Below are positions 34,726 through 43,723 of a stretch of 52,059 nt of DNA, in pieces. Below the pieces are notes generated by a model. That model did not search any database and had not been told where the DNA came from. It saw only the letters and a program-made list of their open reading frames with translations. The stretch's first letter is position 1. The number at the start of each line of letters is the position of its first letter. The stretch comes from Candidatus Zixiibacteriota bacterium (GTDB taxonomy: Bacteria > RBG-13-66-14 > B26-G2 > WVWN01), in assembly GCA_011773985.1 (NCBI GenBank), contig WVWN01000011.1, positions 1-52,059 of the forward strand. Reading direction: 5' to 3'. A program made the position numbers and the translations under genes.

Positions 34726-36294
34726 ATGCCGCTCGGCGCCTGGAAATGGCTTCGCCGCTCGAGCCAGGTTACTTTCCTCGTCGTGACGTACGCGCTGGTC
34801 GCGGCGACGACCTATCCCCTCGAGCGAGACCTACCGTACGACGTAATCCCGCGCTTCTCGCCCCTCCTGGCCGTTTCCGCGGCCGCGGCGAGCCGCGCGA
34901 TAATCGCGGCCTTTTGGCCGGCGCTTATTGTCGTCGGCCTTACGCTCCTGCTCGGCCGGGCGTTCTGCGGGTGGGTGTGTCCCGTCGGGACCGCGCTCGA
35001 CGCCGGCGACTTCGTAATCGGCAAAGTTTTTCGTAAACGAAAACGTGAGGGGGAGACGGTCCGCCATCGCCGCTGGCGAACGCTGTTACTCATCGCCCTC
35101 GTCGTCTTCACGGCGTTCGGCATACCGCTCGCCGGATGGTTCGACCCGCTGTCGCTATTTCCCCGGACCTTAGCCGCGTCGATAATCCCGTACGGCAACA
35201 CCGCGCTCGACAAAACGACCTTGCTCTTATACAAAGTCCCGGCTTTGGAGGGCGCCGCGTTCGCCGTAAGGCAGCGCGTCGTTCCCGAAAACGTCACGCT
35301 TTTTTCGGGACACCTCCTTATCACCTCGGCCTTCGTCGCCCTCGTCCTCCTCGGCCTGATACGGCGCCGTTTCTACTGTCGTTACGTATGCCCCACCGGT
35401 GCCTTGCTCGCCGTCGTTGGCTGGGCGTCGCCCTTCGGCCGGCGCGTGGCCGCCCAAGAATGCACCGAGTGCAAACGGTGCAGGAACGTGTGCCGCATGG
35501 GCGCTATCGGCGGGTCGGGCGAGACGACGGCCCAGGCCGAGTGCAACTTATGCATGGACTGCCTTACGGCGTGCCGTACGCAGCGGGCCTCCTTCGGCTT
35601 CGGCCGCAAAAGGGCCCCCGAGAACCCGACGAGCTGGGCACCGGCTCTAACGCGGCGCGACTTCCTCGCGGCCGCGGGCGCGAGCCTGGCCGCCGCTCCC
35701 ACCCTCTTCGCCGTCGACCGCGGCGTCGCGTCGGACCTTTTTCTAATAAGGCCCCCCGGCGCGCGAGAGGAGGGTGAATTCCTCGCTCGCTGCGTACGGT
35801 GCGGCGAGTGCATCCGCGTTTGCTTGACGCAGGGACTCGCGCCGGTGCACTTCGAGGCCGGCCTAACCGGCCTTTGGACGCCGCGACTCGTGCCACGCGT
35901 CGGTTACTGCGAATACCTCTGCACCCTATGCACGCAGGTCTGCCCGAGCGACGCGCTTGAGCCCCTGAGCGAAGAACAGAAGAAAAAAGAGGTGATCGGC
36001 ATCGCGCTGATAGACCGCACCGCCTGCCTTCCCTGGGCCAAGGAAGAGGACTGCAACGTATGTGAAGAGATGTGCCCTACGGCGCCGAAGGCCATCGAGC
36101 TTAGGGGCCAAGGCCGGCTGAAGCCCCACGTCCTCGCGGAGCTGTGCGTCGGGTGCGGCATTTGCGAATACGCTTGCCCGGTGGAAGGGCCGGCGGCGAT
36201 CCGCGTCGTCGGCGACCCGACGCGTGCCCACGTAACGGACGGCCGACGTGCCGCGAGGCGCCGGTACCGCCGCGGCCGGGGTTGGGTGCAATAA
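34726..36294 (+). CDS. Membrane polyferredoxin, NapH-like plus NapG-like fusion
   Basis: 522 residues. The first half is NapH/CcoG-like: transmembrane helices with FCGWVCPVG and FYCRYVCPTGA motifs, then ferredoxin sites CTECKRCRNVCRMG and CNLCMDCLTACR. In the middle (about 305-330) is an internal twin-arginine-like signal LTRRDFLAAAGASLAAAP. The second half is NapG/MauM-like, with ferredoxin sites CVRCGECIRVC, CEYLCTLCTQVCPSD, CNVCEEMCP and CVGCGICEYACP. This looks like NapH fused to NapG in one chain, feeding quinol or cytoplasmic electrons to a periplasmic partner. It directly follows the Tat-exported DUF362 gene with a 2-base gap, so that protein is the likely acceptor. Confidence 0.88.
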   Translation: MPLGAWKWLRRSSQVTFLVVTYALVAATTYPLERDLPYDVIPRFSPLLAVSAAAASRAIIAAFWPALIVVGLTLLLGRAFCGWVCPVGTALDAGDFVIGKVFRKRKREGETVRHRRWRTLLLIALVVFTAFGIPLAGWFDPLSLFPRTLAASIIPYGNTALDKTTLLLYKVPALEGAAFAVRQRVVPENVTLFSGHLLITSAFVALVLLGLIRRRFYCRYVCPTGALLAVVGWASPFGRRVAAQECTECKRCRNVCRMGAIGGSGETTAQAECNLCMDCLTACRTQRASFGFGRKRAPENPTSWAPALTRRDFLAAAGASLAAAPTLFAVDRGVASDLFLIRPPGAREEGEFLARCVRCGECIRVCLTQGLAPVHFEAGLTGLWTPRLVPRVGYCEYLCTLCTQVCPSDALEPLSEEQKKKEVIGIALIDRTACLPWAKEEDCNVCEEMCPTAPKAIELRGQGRLKPHVLAELCVGCGICEYACPVEGPAAIRVVGDPTRAHVTDGRRAARRRYRRGRGWVQ

Positions 36295-36331
36295 AACAAG
36301 CTCGAGCCAACTTTAAGGAGGTCGCGCTCGC

Positions 36332-36730
36332 GTGTCGCAACCAAAACGAAACGACGGGGCGGCCAGGTTCGTCGTACAGGAACACGACGCCCGGACCCAC
36401 CACTACGACTTCCGCCTGGAATTGGACGGCGTCTTAAAGTCGTGGGCCGTGCCCAAGGGGATATCCACGAAGCCCGGCGAAAGGCGCCTCGCCGTCGAGG
36501 TCGAGGACCACGACTTAGCTTACGTAGACTTCGAGGGCGAAATCGAGGAGGGGCTTTACGGCGCCGGGACCGTTAGCATCTGGGACCGCGGCCGTTACAA
36601 ACTCGTCGACCGGAAGGCTTACAAACTGGTCTTCAATCTATACGGCGAGAAACTCAAGGGGTCCTACGTCTTGGTTCACACAAAAGAAAAGATGTGGCTT
36701 ATTATGAAAATGAAAAAAGAAACGGATTGA
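36332..36730 (+). CDS. Stand-alone LigD-type 3'-phosphoesterase domain protein
   Basis: 132 residues, equal to the phosphoesterase module of DNA ligase D. It removes 3' ribonucleotides or phosphates at broken DNA ends. The active-site residues are all present with the right spacing: H18, H24, D26, R28 and H60, in FVVQEHDARTHHYDFRLEL and VEDHDLAYVDFEG, followed by EGLYGAGTVSIWD. No ligase or primase domain, and no Ku gene, is nearby. AAGGAGG is 9 bases before the GTG. Stand-alone versions are known in bacteria and archaea. Confidence 0.92.
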   Translation: MSQPKRNDGAARFVVQEHDARTHHYDFRLELDGVLKSWAVPKGISTKPGERRLAVEVEDHDLAYVDFEGEIEEGLYGAGTVSIWDRGRYKLVDRKAYKLVFNLYGEKLKGSYVLVHTKEKMWLIMKMKKETD

Positions 36731-36736
36731 CCGTTA

Positions 36737-38200
36737 CTACGGTTCGGCCAATACTTTCGCGATTACGTCGTTGACTACCGTCGGGTTCGCCCGCCCCCCC
36801 GTCTTCTTCATAACGTACCCGACGAGCGCGCGGCGGGCTTTTTCTTTCCCGCCCCTAACGTCCGCGGCCGCTTTAGGGTTGGCGGCCACGGCCTCGCGAA
36901 CCAGCTCCTCGATCGCCGCGGCGTCGGAAATTTGAGCCAACCCTTTCGCGTCCATAATCGCGGCCGGCTCGCCGCCCTCGCTCATCAACGCCGCGAGGAC
37001 CTCGCGCGCCGCCGGCACGTTAGCCTCGCCCGCGTCGAGGAGCTCGAGCAAGGCCGCGAGCGCCCCGGGCGTTAATTTGCTCTCAGCGAGTTCCATACCT
37101 CGCTCTTTCAGTTCCCGCGTCACGTCGCCCACGAGCCAGTTGACGAGCGCGCGCCGCTCTCCCCCGTAAGCCGCCGAGGCCGCTTTCAAGAAGTCGTAGT
37201 ATCCTGGCGTGAAGGCCAGCATCTCGGCCTCCGCCAACGTCGTCTCGTATCCCTCAAATAACTCCCGAATAACGGTCGCGGGGCGCGCGATCTCCTCAGC
37301 CTCGGCCTCGATTTGTTTTATATAAGACGCGGGCAACGCGACGGGCGGTAAATCCGGCTCCGCGAAGTAGCGGTAATCCGCCCGCACCTCCTTGACGCGC
37401 GTCGGCACCGTTCGACCCGTAGCGTCGTCGTAATGCAACGTAACGCGCGTCACCTCTCCCCCGCCTTCGATTATTCCGACCTGACGGTCGAACTCGTACT
37501 GGAGCGCGCCCTCCATCGCCTTGAGCGAGTTGAGGTTCTTGATCTCGACCTGTTCCCCCAGCGCCTCCCGGCCCTTCCTCTTGACCGAGATGTTGGTGTC
37601 GATGCGGAAGGCGCCCTTCTCGAGGTCGCAATCCGAAACGCCCGCCTCGACAAGCATCCGCCTTAAAGCTACGACGTAACGCCGCGCTTGCGCCGGCGAC
37701 GTAATCGCGGGTTCGGAGACGACCTCCATCAGCGGTACGCCGGCACGGTTGAAGTCGAGCAGCGTCTCGTCCGCGTAGACGTAGGCCTCGGCGTGAACCG
37801 CTTTCGCCGTGTCCTCCTCGAGGTGCACCCGCTCGACGGGTATAACGCCGAAGCCGTCCTCGCTCCAATATTCGACCTCGCCCTCGACGCCCACCGCGCC
37901 GAAATGCTGGCTTATTTGAAAACCTTTGGGCAGGTCCGGGTAAAAATAATTCTTACGGTCGAAGGAGACGGCGTCCGGGATTCGGCAATTAAGCGCCGCG
38001 GCGGCCTTGAGACCCAACCTTAACGCCTCGCGGTTCAAAACCGGCAACGAGCCCGGCAACCCCAAACAGACCGGGCACGTGAGCGTATTGGGGGGCGCGC
38101 CGAACTCGTTCGCGCAGCCGCAAAACAACTTCGAACGGGTCTTGAGTTGAACGTGGACCTCGAGGCCGATCGTCGCCTCGAATTCGCCGTTACCGCTCAC
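36737..38200 (-). CDS. gatB: Asp-tRNA(Asn)/Glu-tRNA(Gln) amidotransferase subunit B
   Basis: 487 residues, full length. GatB binds the misacylated tRNA and performs the kinase and amidation steps. Start ATIGLEVHVQLKTRSKLFCGC, zinc Cys pairs (FCGCANEF and CPVCLGLPG), DRKNYFYPDLPKGFQISQ, then VHLEEDTAKAVH, VPLMEVVSEP, EIKNLNSLKAMEGALQYE, and the C-terminal YqeY-like tail with KKTGGRANPTVVNDVI. The GTG start is 2 bases after the hflX stop. It is the last gene of the long minus-strand operon, far from gatC and gatA. Confidence 0.96.
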   Translation of the reverse strand: MSGNGEFEATIGLEVHVQLKTRSKLFCGCANEFGAPPNTLTCPVCLGLPGSLPVLNREALRLGLKAAAALNCRIPDAVSFDRKNYFYPDLPKGFQISQHFGAVGVEGEVEYWSEDGFGVIPVERVHLEEDTAKAVHAEAYVYADETLLDFNRAGVPLMEVVSEPAITSPAQARRYVVALRRMLVEAGVSDCDLEKGAFRIDTNISVKRKGREALGEQVEIKNLNSLKAMEGALQYEFDRQVGIIEGGGEVTRVTLHYDDATGRTVPTRVKEVRADYRYFAEPDLPPVALPASYIKQIEAEAEEIARPATVIRELFEGYETTLAEAEMLAFTPGYYDFLKAASAAYGGERRALVNWLVGDVTRELKERGMELAESKLTPGALAALLELLDAGEANVPAAREVLAALMSEGGEPAAIMDAKGLAQISDAAAIEELVREAVAANPKAAADVRGGKEKARRALVGYVMKKTGGRANPTVVNDVIAKVLAEP

Positions 38201-38202
38201 AG

Positions 38203-39483
38203 CTAAACGCCTTCATCCGCTGCGACGTAAGCTTCCAAACGGCGGGCGAGTTCCGCCGGCACGTCGGCGACCACGCGCACGCGGCCGTCGCGGTAATCGC
38301 GCGCGCGAACGCGCCCCCGCTCGTATACCTCCGCCAAAAGCGGCCCGGGGACCAGCTCCGCCACCACGCGGACCCCTTCCTGAGCCAAAAGTTCGTCCAA
38401 CAACTCCAAGAGGCGTTCGCAACCTTCCCCCGTGGCCGCCGATATCGCGAGAGGCCTCTCGAACCCGAGTTCGCCGAAGCGGCCAACGTCGAAGCCCGGC
38501 GCGAGGTCGACCTTGTTGAACGCGTCGACGCGCGGCTTTTCGCGAGCGCCAAGCTCGGCCAGAAGCTCCTCGACGACTTTCGCCCGCGCCTCCAAGTTTG
38601 CCGCGGTCACGTCGCGGACGACGATTATCGTATCGGCTAAGCGGATCTCCTCCATAGTGGCCCGGAACGCGGCCACTAAATCCGCGGGCAAGTTCGATAT
38701 TAAGCCGACGGTATCGGCGAGCAGCGCCGCCCGGCCGGACGGCAGCCGCGCTCGCTTGACAAACGGGTCGAGGGTCGCGAACGGCACGTCCGCGGCGTAA
38801 GCTTCCGCGCCCGCGAGACGATTCAAAAGGGTCGTCTTTCCGGAATTGGTATATCCGACGATGGCGACCAACGGCAACGTAGCCCGGCCCGCCCTCTCCA
38901 AAGACCGGCGCCGGGATATGTCCTTGATCTTTCCCTTTAGCGTGGCTATCCTCTTCATTACGCGGCGGCGGTCGATCTCAAGCTTCGTTTCGCCCGGGCC
39001 GCGGGTCCCGATGCCGCCCGCGGTCCGGCTCAGTTCACCCCCCCAACCGCGCAGGCGCGGCAGCTCGTACTCGAGCTGAGCCAATTCGACTTGCAAACGG
39101 CCCTCGTTCGTACGCGCGCGTTGCGCGAATATATCGAGGATCACGGTCGGGCGGTCCACCACGCGGACGTCCAGCTTCTCCTCCAAGTTGCGCTGTTGCG
39201 CCGGCGTCAAGGGTTCGTCGAAGGCCACGAGGTTGGCCTCCGCCTCGCGGGCCTCGGCCGCGATCTCGCGCGCTTTGCCGCTCCCCACCAGGAGCGCGGC
39301 GTCGGGTTTGGTCCGCCGCTGAATGACGCCCCCGACGACCTCCGCTCCCGCGGCCCGGACCAGATTCTCCAACTCGGTCAGCGACTCCTCCGCTGTGAGC
39401 GCCGCGGCCTTACCCCAGTCTACGCCGACCAGGTAAGCGCGTTCGGGCGCGAAGCGATCCGCGTCCTCGGCCCTAACGGGCAT
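38203..39483 (-). CDS. hflX: Ribosome-associated GTPase HflX
   Basis: 426 residues. An N-terminal HflX domain (AYLVGVDWG, LLVGSGKAREIAA, DEPLTPAQQRNLEEKL) is followed by the helical linker with GGIGTRGPGETKLEIDRR, then the GTPase domain: G1 VGYTNSGKTTLLN, G3 DTVGLISNLP, G4 NKVD, G5 SAATG. HflX splits stalled ribosomes and acts in stress recovery. The start overlaps the rmlD stop by 11 bases, and gatB follows. Confidence 0.95.
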   Translation of the reverse strand: MPVRAEDADRFAPERAYLVGVDWGKAAALTAEESLTELENLVRAAGAEVVGGVIQRRTKPDAALLVGSGKAREIAAEAREAEANLVAFDEPLTPAQQRNLEEKLDVRVVDRPTVILDIFAQRARTNEGRLQVELAQLEYELPRLRGWGGELSRTAGGIGTRGPGETKLEIDRRRVMKRIATLKGKIKDISRRRSLERAGRATLPLVAIVGYTNSGKTTLLNRLAGAEAYAADVPFATLDPFVKRARLPSGRAALLADTVGLISNLPADLVAAFRATMEEIRLADTIIVVRDVTAANLEARAKVVEELLAELGAREKPRVDAFNKVDLAPGFDVGRFGELGFERPLAISAATGEGCERLLELLDELLAQEGVRVVAELVPGPLLAEVYERGRVRARDYRDGRVRVVADVPAELARRLEAYVAADEGV

Positions 39484-40336
39484 CGTCGCTCACCTCTTTT
39501 ATCTCCCGTAAATAGGCCGCAAGGCCCTCCCGCCACGACGGCATAATTTGACCCGTCAGGGCGGTATAACGCGAAATGTCGAGCGCGGAATAGGGCGGCC
39601 GGCGCGCGGCGAGGTCGAGGTCGGCCGCCGCGATCGCCTCCAACCGCGCGCGCATACCCGTCAACCGCAACACCTCCGCGGCGACGTCGTACCAACTTGC
39701 GTCGCCTGCCCCCGCGACGTGGACGACGCCGCGAAATTCAACGTCGAGTAACTCGGCCAGCGCCGTCGCCAAGTGCCCCGCGTACGTCGGCGAACCCCGC
39801 TCGTCGTCGACAACGGCCAAAGGTTCACCCGCCTTGGCGCGCGTAAGAACTTTGGAAACGAAATTTACGCCCCCCACGCCGAAGAGCCACGCCGTCCGTA
39901 CGACCAGGTGGTCGGACGTAACCGCGGCCACCCGTCTTTCCCCCTCGAGCTTACTTTCGCCGTAAGCCGAGAGCGGCGCCGGTTTCGCGTCCTCGGCGTA
40001 GGGAACCCGGGAAGTCCCGTCGAACACGTAATCGGTACTGAGTTGAATAACGCGGGCGTCCGCGTCGGCCGCCGCGGCGGCGACGTTCTCCGCGCCCTGG
40101 GCGTTAACCGCGAAACATAATCCCTTATGGCTCTCGCAATCGTCGACGCCCGTAAAGGCGGCGCAATTGACGACGGCCGTCGGACGTTCGCGCGTTACGA
40201 CGGCGCGCACGCGGCCCGCGTCCGTAACGTCCATCTGGGCCACGTCGACGCCCACAGCATCAACCTTTCGCTGGACGAGCTCAACCATGAGCGCCCGACC
40301 CAGGATGCCGAGGTGCCCGGTTACCAAAACTTTCAT
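39473..40336 (-). CDS. rmlD: dTDP-4-dehydrorhamnose reductase
   Basis: 287 residues, the last enzyme of dTDP-L-rhamnose synthesis (NADPH-dependent). Rossmann motif VLVTGHLGILGRAL, STDYVFDGTS, the catalytic YGESK (YxxxK), and RTAWLFGVGGVNFV. The frame is open upstream, but the ATG at 40336 lies just after the rmlB stop and begins directly with MKVLVTG, so it is chosen. It is 4 bases from rmlB and overlaps hflX. Confidence 0.94.
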   Translation of the reverse strand: MKVLVTGHLGILGRALMVELVQRKVDAVGVDVAQMDVTDAGRVRAVVTRERPTAVVNCAAFTGVDDCESHKGLCFAVNAQGAENVAAAAADADARVIQLSTDYVFDGTSRVPYAEDAKPAPLSAYGESKLEGERRVAAVTSDHLVVRTAWLFGVGGVNFVSKVLTRAKAGEPLAVVDDERGSPTYAGHLATALAELLDVEFRGVVHVAGAGDASWYDVAAEVLRLTGMRARLEAIAAADLDLAARRPPYSALDISRYTALTGQIMPSWREGLAAYLREIKEVSDDAR

Positions 40337-40340
40337 GCCG

Positions 40341-41342
40341 CTACCGGCCGCCGTATTGTCGTCGATAGTAGTCCTCAAAGGCCGCATCCCTCAGCGGCCG
40401 CCACCAACCCTCGTTCTCTACGTACCACCGCACGGTCGCCTCCAGGCCCGCGTCGAACGGCGTAGCCGGCCTCCAACCCAGCGCCTTGATTCGCTCGCAG
40501 CTTAGCGCGTAGCGGCGGTCGTGGGCCGGCCGGTCTTTTACGTACGTTATCAACTCTTCGGGCTTGCCGAGGACCTTCAAAATGCGGCGCGTGACGTCGA
40601 CGTTTTCGAGCTCGCAATCGCCGCCGACGTTATACACGGCCCCGGCCTCGCCCCTCTCCAACAAAAGCGCGAGCGCTTCACAATTATCCAACACGTACAG
40701 CCAATCGCGGACCTGGCGCCCGTCGCCGTAGAGCGGCAACGGCCGGTCCTCGAGCGCGTTGGTGATGATAAGGGGAATGAGCTTTTCCGGATATTGGTAC
40801 GGGCCGTAGTTGTTGGTGGAGCGCGCCACCATCAACGGCAGCTCGAAGCTCTTGGCGTAGGCGAGCGCGAGGAAGTCGCCGCCGGCCTTGGAAGCGGAAT
40901 ACGGGCTCGAGGGGTTGAGCGCCGCGAGCTCGTCGAACGCGCCTTCCTCGATAGAGCCGTAAACCTCGTCCGTCGAAACCTGTACGAAACGTTCTACGCC
41001 CACGTCGCGCGCGACCTCGAGGAGCGTAAACGTTCCCACGACGTCGGTGAATACGAATTCCCTCGGGAAGAGGATGGACCTGTCGACGTGCGTCTCCGCG
41101 GCGAAGTTTATTACCGCGTCGCATCCTTCGACCGCGCGGCGGACCGTCCCCTCGTCGGCGACGTCGCCCCGTATAAAAGTAAAACGCGGGTCGTATTTGA
41201 CGGCGTCGAGGTTGGCGAGGTTGCCCGCGTACGTCAGCTTATCGAGCACCACCACTTCGGCCTCGCGCCATCGCTCGAGCGCGTACGACACGAAATTCGA
41301 GCCGATGAAGCCGGCGCCACCGGTTACGAGTATTTTATTCAT
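40341..41342 (-). CDS. rmlB: dTDP-glucose 4,6-dehydratase
   Basis: 333 residues, second step of dTDP-L-rhamnose synthesis. NAD site VTGGAGFIGSNFV, NFAAETHVDRSI, the catalytic VSTDEVYG (Thr-Asp-Glu), and YSASK (YxxxK), ARSTNNYGPYQYPEKLIP, YGDGRQVRDWLYV and RPAHDRRYA, all diagnostic of RmlB rather than other SDR epimerases. It lies between the nuclease gene and rmlD with 3-4-base gaps. Confidence 0.96.
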   Translation of the reverse strand: MNKILVTGGAGFIGSNFVSYALERWREAEVVVLDKLTYAGNLANLDAVKYDPRFTFIRGDVADEGTVRRAVEGCDAVINFAAETHVDRSILFPREFVFTDVVGTFTLLEVARDVGVERFVQVSTDEVYGSIEEGAFDELAALNPSSPYSASKAGGDFLALAYAKSFELPLMVARSTNNYGPYQYPEKLIPLIITNALEDRPLPLYGDGRQVRDWLYVLDNCEALALLLERGEAGAVYNVGGDCELENVDVTRRILKVLGKPEELITYVKDRPAHDRRYALSCERIKALGWRPATPFDAGLEATVRWYVENEGWWRPLRDAAFEDYYRRQYGGR

Positions 41343-41345
41343 AAA

Positions 41346-41864
41346 TTATTTACCCACGGCCCCGCCGCCGGCCCACACGCCGCGGCCGCGGCGCCGTGCC
41401 TCCTCTTCGGCCCGCCGGAACGCCCGGGCGAACTCCGTGTTGGGCGGAACCTCCAACGCCGTCGCCCATCCGGCCCGCACGAGCTCCTCGTTCACGAAGA
41501 CCGTACGCCCGGCGTCGGCACGCACGTACACGTACGCCAACGCCCGGCCGTAGCGGTCGCGCCGGTCGCGGCCGTACCTCAGCGATAACTCTCCCCGCGA
41601 TAGGAGCTCCGCGTTATAACGCCGCGCCTCGCCGTAGAAGGGCTCGCCCCGTTCCGGCGCGTCTACGCCGATATACCGGACCGGCCCTACGCCCGCCAGC
41701 CGTATCGTGTCCCCGTCGACCACGTAATACCCTTTCCCGCCGCCCGAGGCGCTCCACCAACGCAGCTCGCGGCCGCTCCTCGAAAATGCCAAAGCCACCG
41801 CGACCAAGGCCGCGGCCACGGCGACGAGCGCCGCGAACAGTCTCTTCCTAGAAGAGCGCCGCAT
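41346..41864 (-). CDS. Membrane-anchored or exported staphylococcal-nuclease-like protein
   Basis: 172 residues. After an N-terminal hydrophobic segment (LFAALVAVAAALVAVALAF) comes a thermonuclease domain: VVDGDTIRL, VRYIGVDAPERGEP, RDRYGRALAYVYV (catalytic Arg/Glu/Arg set), and NEELVRAGWA. These Ca-dependent enzymes cut DNA and RNA outside the cytoplasm. The start overlaps the DUF72 stop by 17 bases. Its place inside the rhamnose operon has no obvious biochemical reason. Confidence 0.88.
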   Translation of the reverse strand: MRRSSRKRLFAALVAVAAALVAVALAFSRSGRELRWWSASGGGKGYYVVDGDTIRLAGVGPVRYIGVDAPERGEPFYGEARRYNAELLSRGELSLRYGRDRRDRYGRALAYVYVRADAGRTVFVNEELVRAGWATALEVPPNTEFARAFRRAEEEARRRGRGVWAGGGAVGK

Positions 41865-42666
41865 CCCCCGGCGGTTGGAAGGCCACCCCCAACAAGTCCA
41901 TCATCATCTCGGCGTTGGTGACGGCCTGCCCCAGCGGGTGGTTATTCATAAACACGTACGTCTTTTGCGTTTTCGCCGCGACGTCACGGACGCGCGGCAC
42001 CCAGTCCGCCAACTCCTCTTGCGAGTATAAATAATCGTAGCGTTCGGCCGCCTTCTCGTGCCGCCACCATTTCTTGGCGTTGCGGCCGTGAAAGCGGAAG
42101 TAACCCGCGTCCGAAGTCGCCACCGCCGTCGCCGGCATGAGGCCCTTCAACCGCGGCTCGTCGACGTTACAAAAACCGATTTTATGCCTTTTCAGTTCAC
42201 GGTACGCGTCGTCGGCCGCCCACGAATCGTTGCGGAACTCCGCCACTACGTTCAAGTCGCCGAAGCAACCCGCGACCTTCTTTAGAAACTCGACCGCGGC
42301 AGGCGCGAATTTAAAACGCCACGGGAACTGCGCGAGCAGACAACCCAGAACTCCCGCCTCCACCATCGGCTCGACGCCGCGCCGGAAATCGCGGGCCAGC
42401 TCGTCCGTGAGTCTGCCCTCGTGCGTCACGTCGCCCGTCAGCTTCACGGCGTACGCGAGCCAGGGCGCCTTCTTCACGATTGCGGCCATCGTGCGCGCAC
42501 CGGGCAGCCGGTAATATGTGAAATTTATCTCGACGGCGGGAAAACGACGCGCGTAGAAGGCGAGCATGTCGCGGTCTTTTACGTCGGCGGGATAAAACGG
42601 CCCCTTCCAATCCTGGTAGGAATATCCCGACGTTCCTACTAATATATTTGACTTATTCTCGGCCAA
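41848..42666 (-). CDS. DUF72 family protein
   Basis: 272 residues, TIM-barrel-like DUF72 (YecE) family. Landmarks: ILVGTSGYSYQDWKGPFYP, FPAVEINFTYYRLP, YAVKLTGDVTHE, LLAQFPWRFK, VAEFRNDSW, YFRFHGRN, YSQEEL and YVFMNNH. The start is a TTG at 42666, because a stop lies immediately upstream and no other start precedes the conserved GTSGYS. Cytoplasmic; biochemical role not established in the family. Confidence 0.88.
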   Translation of the reverse strand: MAENKSNILVGTSGYSYQDWKGPFYPADVKDRDMLAFYARRFPAVEINFTYYRLPGARTMAAIVKKAPWLAYAVKLTGDVTHEGRLTDELARDFRRGVEPMVEAGVLGCLLAQFPWRFKFAPAAVEFLKKVAGCFGDLNVVAEFRNDSWAADDAYRELKRHKIGFCNVDEPRLKGLMPATAVATSDAGYFRFHGRNAKKWWRHEKAAERYDYLYSQEELADWVPRVRDVAAKTQKTYVFMNNHPLGQAVTNAEMMMDLLGVAFQPPGDAALF

Positions 42667-42704
42667 TTATATCGGACACGCCTCGGCGACCGTACGTTCT
42701 TATC

Positions 42705-43709
42705 CTACGGCTTCGACGGCTTCCCGGTCAGAGGTTCGACGCCGGCGTACGTCAAAGCCTCCGCAATGGTAACGTCTTTCAGTTGCCCGACGACGGATGC
42801 CGCCGCGACCCAGCCCCTGTCCTCGTCCGCGGCGAGAAAAGCGTTCGCCCACTCCCCGGGGAGCTCACCCAGGCCCAGCTCTTCCCGGCGCTCTTCGTGG
42901 CGCACCTTGGCTTGCTCGTCCGAGTCCGCTCTCTGAACTTGCTCGAGCTTGTCGGTAAAGACGACGCGTTCCTCGACGAAAGCGGCGAGCTCGTCGTCCG
43001 GCACGACGGCGCCGAAGTTCACCCGCTTCTTCAACGCCCCGACCAACTTCGCCGGAATCTCTTCGCGCGCGTAGAAGAGCGCCGCCTTCCGCGCGTCGCG
43101 GCCCGCCGTCTCGCGAACGACGTAAGCCAACTCCTTCTTGTGGCCGTAAACCGCGGAGAGGTCGAAGGGCGTCTCGACGATGTCTTTGAACCGCTGCCGC
43201 CACCGGGGCGCGTCGGCACTCTCGCCCTCGTTTAACAGCGCGAGACACTCGACGGCCCAGACGTAATCGAGAGGAGGCTTGGCGAGCGTCGCCTCGAGCT
43301 CCCGTCCGAGAACCTCGTCCAACCTACGCCCCCCGACAATCGAACCGCGGGGATACTCCGCTATAAGCCGCGCAAGCCAACGACGAGCCTCCGCGTGTTT
43401 GCCCTCCGCGAGGTAGGCCCGGGCCACGCCCAGGAGCGCCTCGTCGCGGCACTCCCCCCGGTGATACTCGGCCACCGCGCGGTAGGCGTCGCGCGCGAAG
43501 GGATACTTGTGCGCGGGCATCAGCTCGCGGTCCGCGAAGGCTAAAACTCTTTCCGCTTCGCCCCTCGACATCTTACCGAACGTGACGCGGCAACTGAGGT
43601 CCGGCGTTATTCTGACCGTCTTAATATTTAAGGCCAAATATAACCCGCCCGCCACGAGCGCGGCGATAGCTACCAACAACGGAATGCCGTATGATTTCTT
43701 AGCAAACAT
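42705..43709 (-). CDS. Membrane-anchored helical-repeat (TPR-like) protein
   Basis: About 334 residues. The frame extends further upstream over the rmlA end, but the ATG at 43709 gives a proper signal anchor (MFAKKSYGIPLLVAIAALVA) and follows rmlA by 14 bases. The body is helical with short repeats such as YRAVAEYHRGECRDEALLGVARAYLAEGKHAEARRWLARLI (landmark, about 95-140), the A/L pattern of tetratricopeptide repeats, and a charged C-terminal half. It is probably periplasmic with a membrane anchor. Within a surface-polysaccharide operon it may be an assembly scaffold, but this is inference. Confidence 0.65.
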   Translation of the reverse strand: MFAKKSYGIPLLVAIAALVAGGLYLALNIKTVRITPDLSCRVTFGKMSRGEAERVLAFADRELMPAHKYPFARDAYRAVAEYHRGECRDEALLGVARAYLAEGKHAEARRWLARLIAEYPRGSIVGGRRLDEVLGRELEATLAKPPLDYVWAVECLALLNEGESADAPRWRQRFKDIVETPFDLSAVYGHKKELAYVVRETAGRDARKAALFYAREEIPAKLVGALKKRVNFGAVVPDDELAAFVEERVVFTDKLEQVQRADSDEQAKVRHEERREELGLGELPGEWANAFLAADEDRGWVAAASVVGQLKDVTIAEALTYAGVEPLTGKPSKP

Positions 43710-43723
43710 CGGCGTACGCGCCG

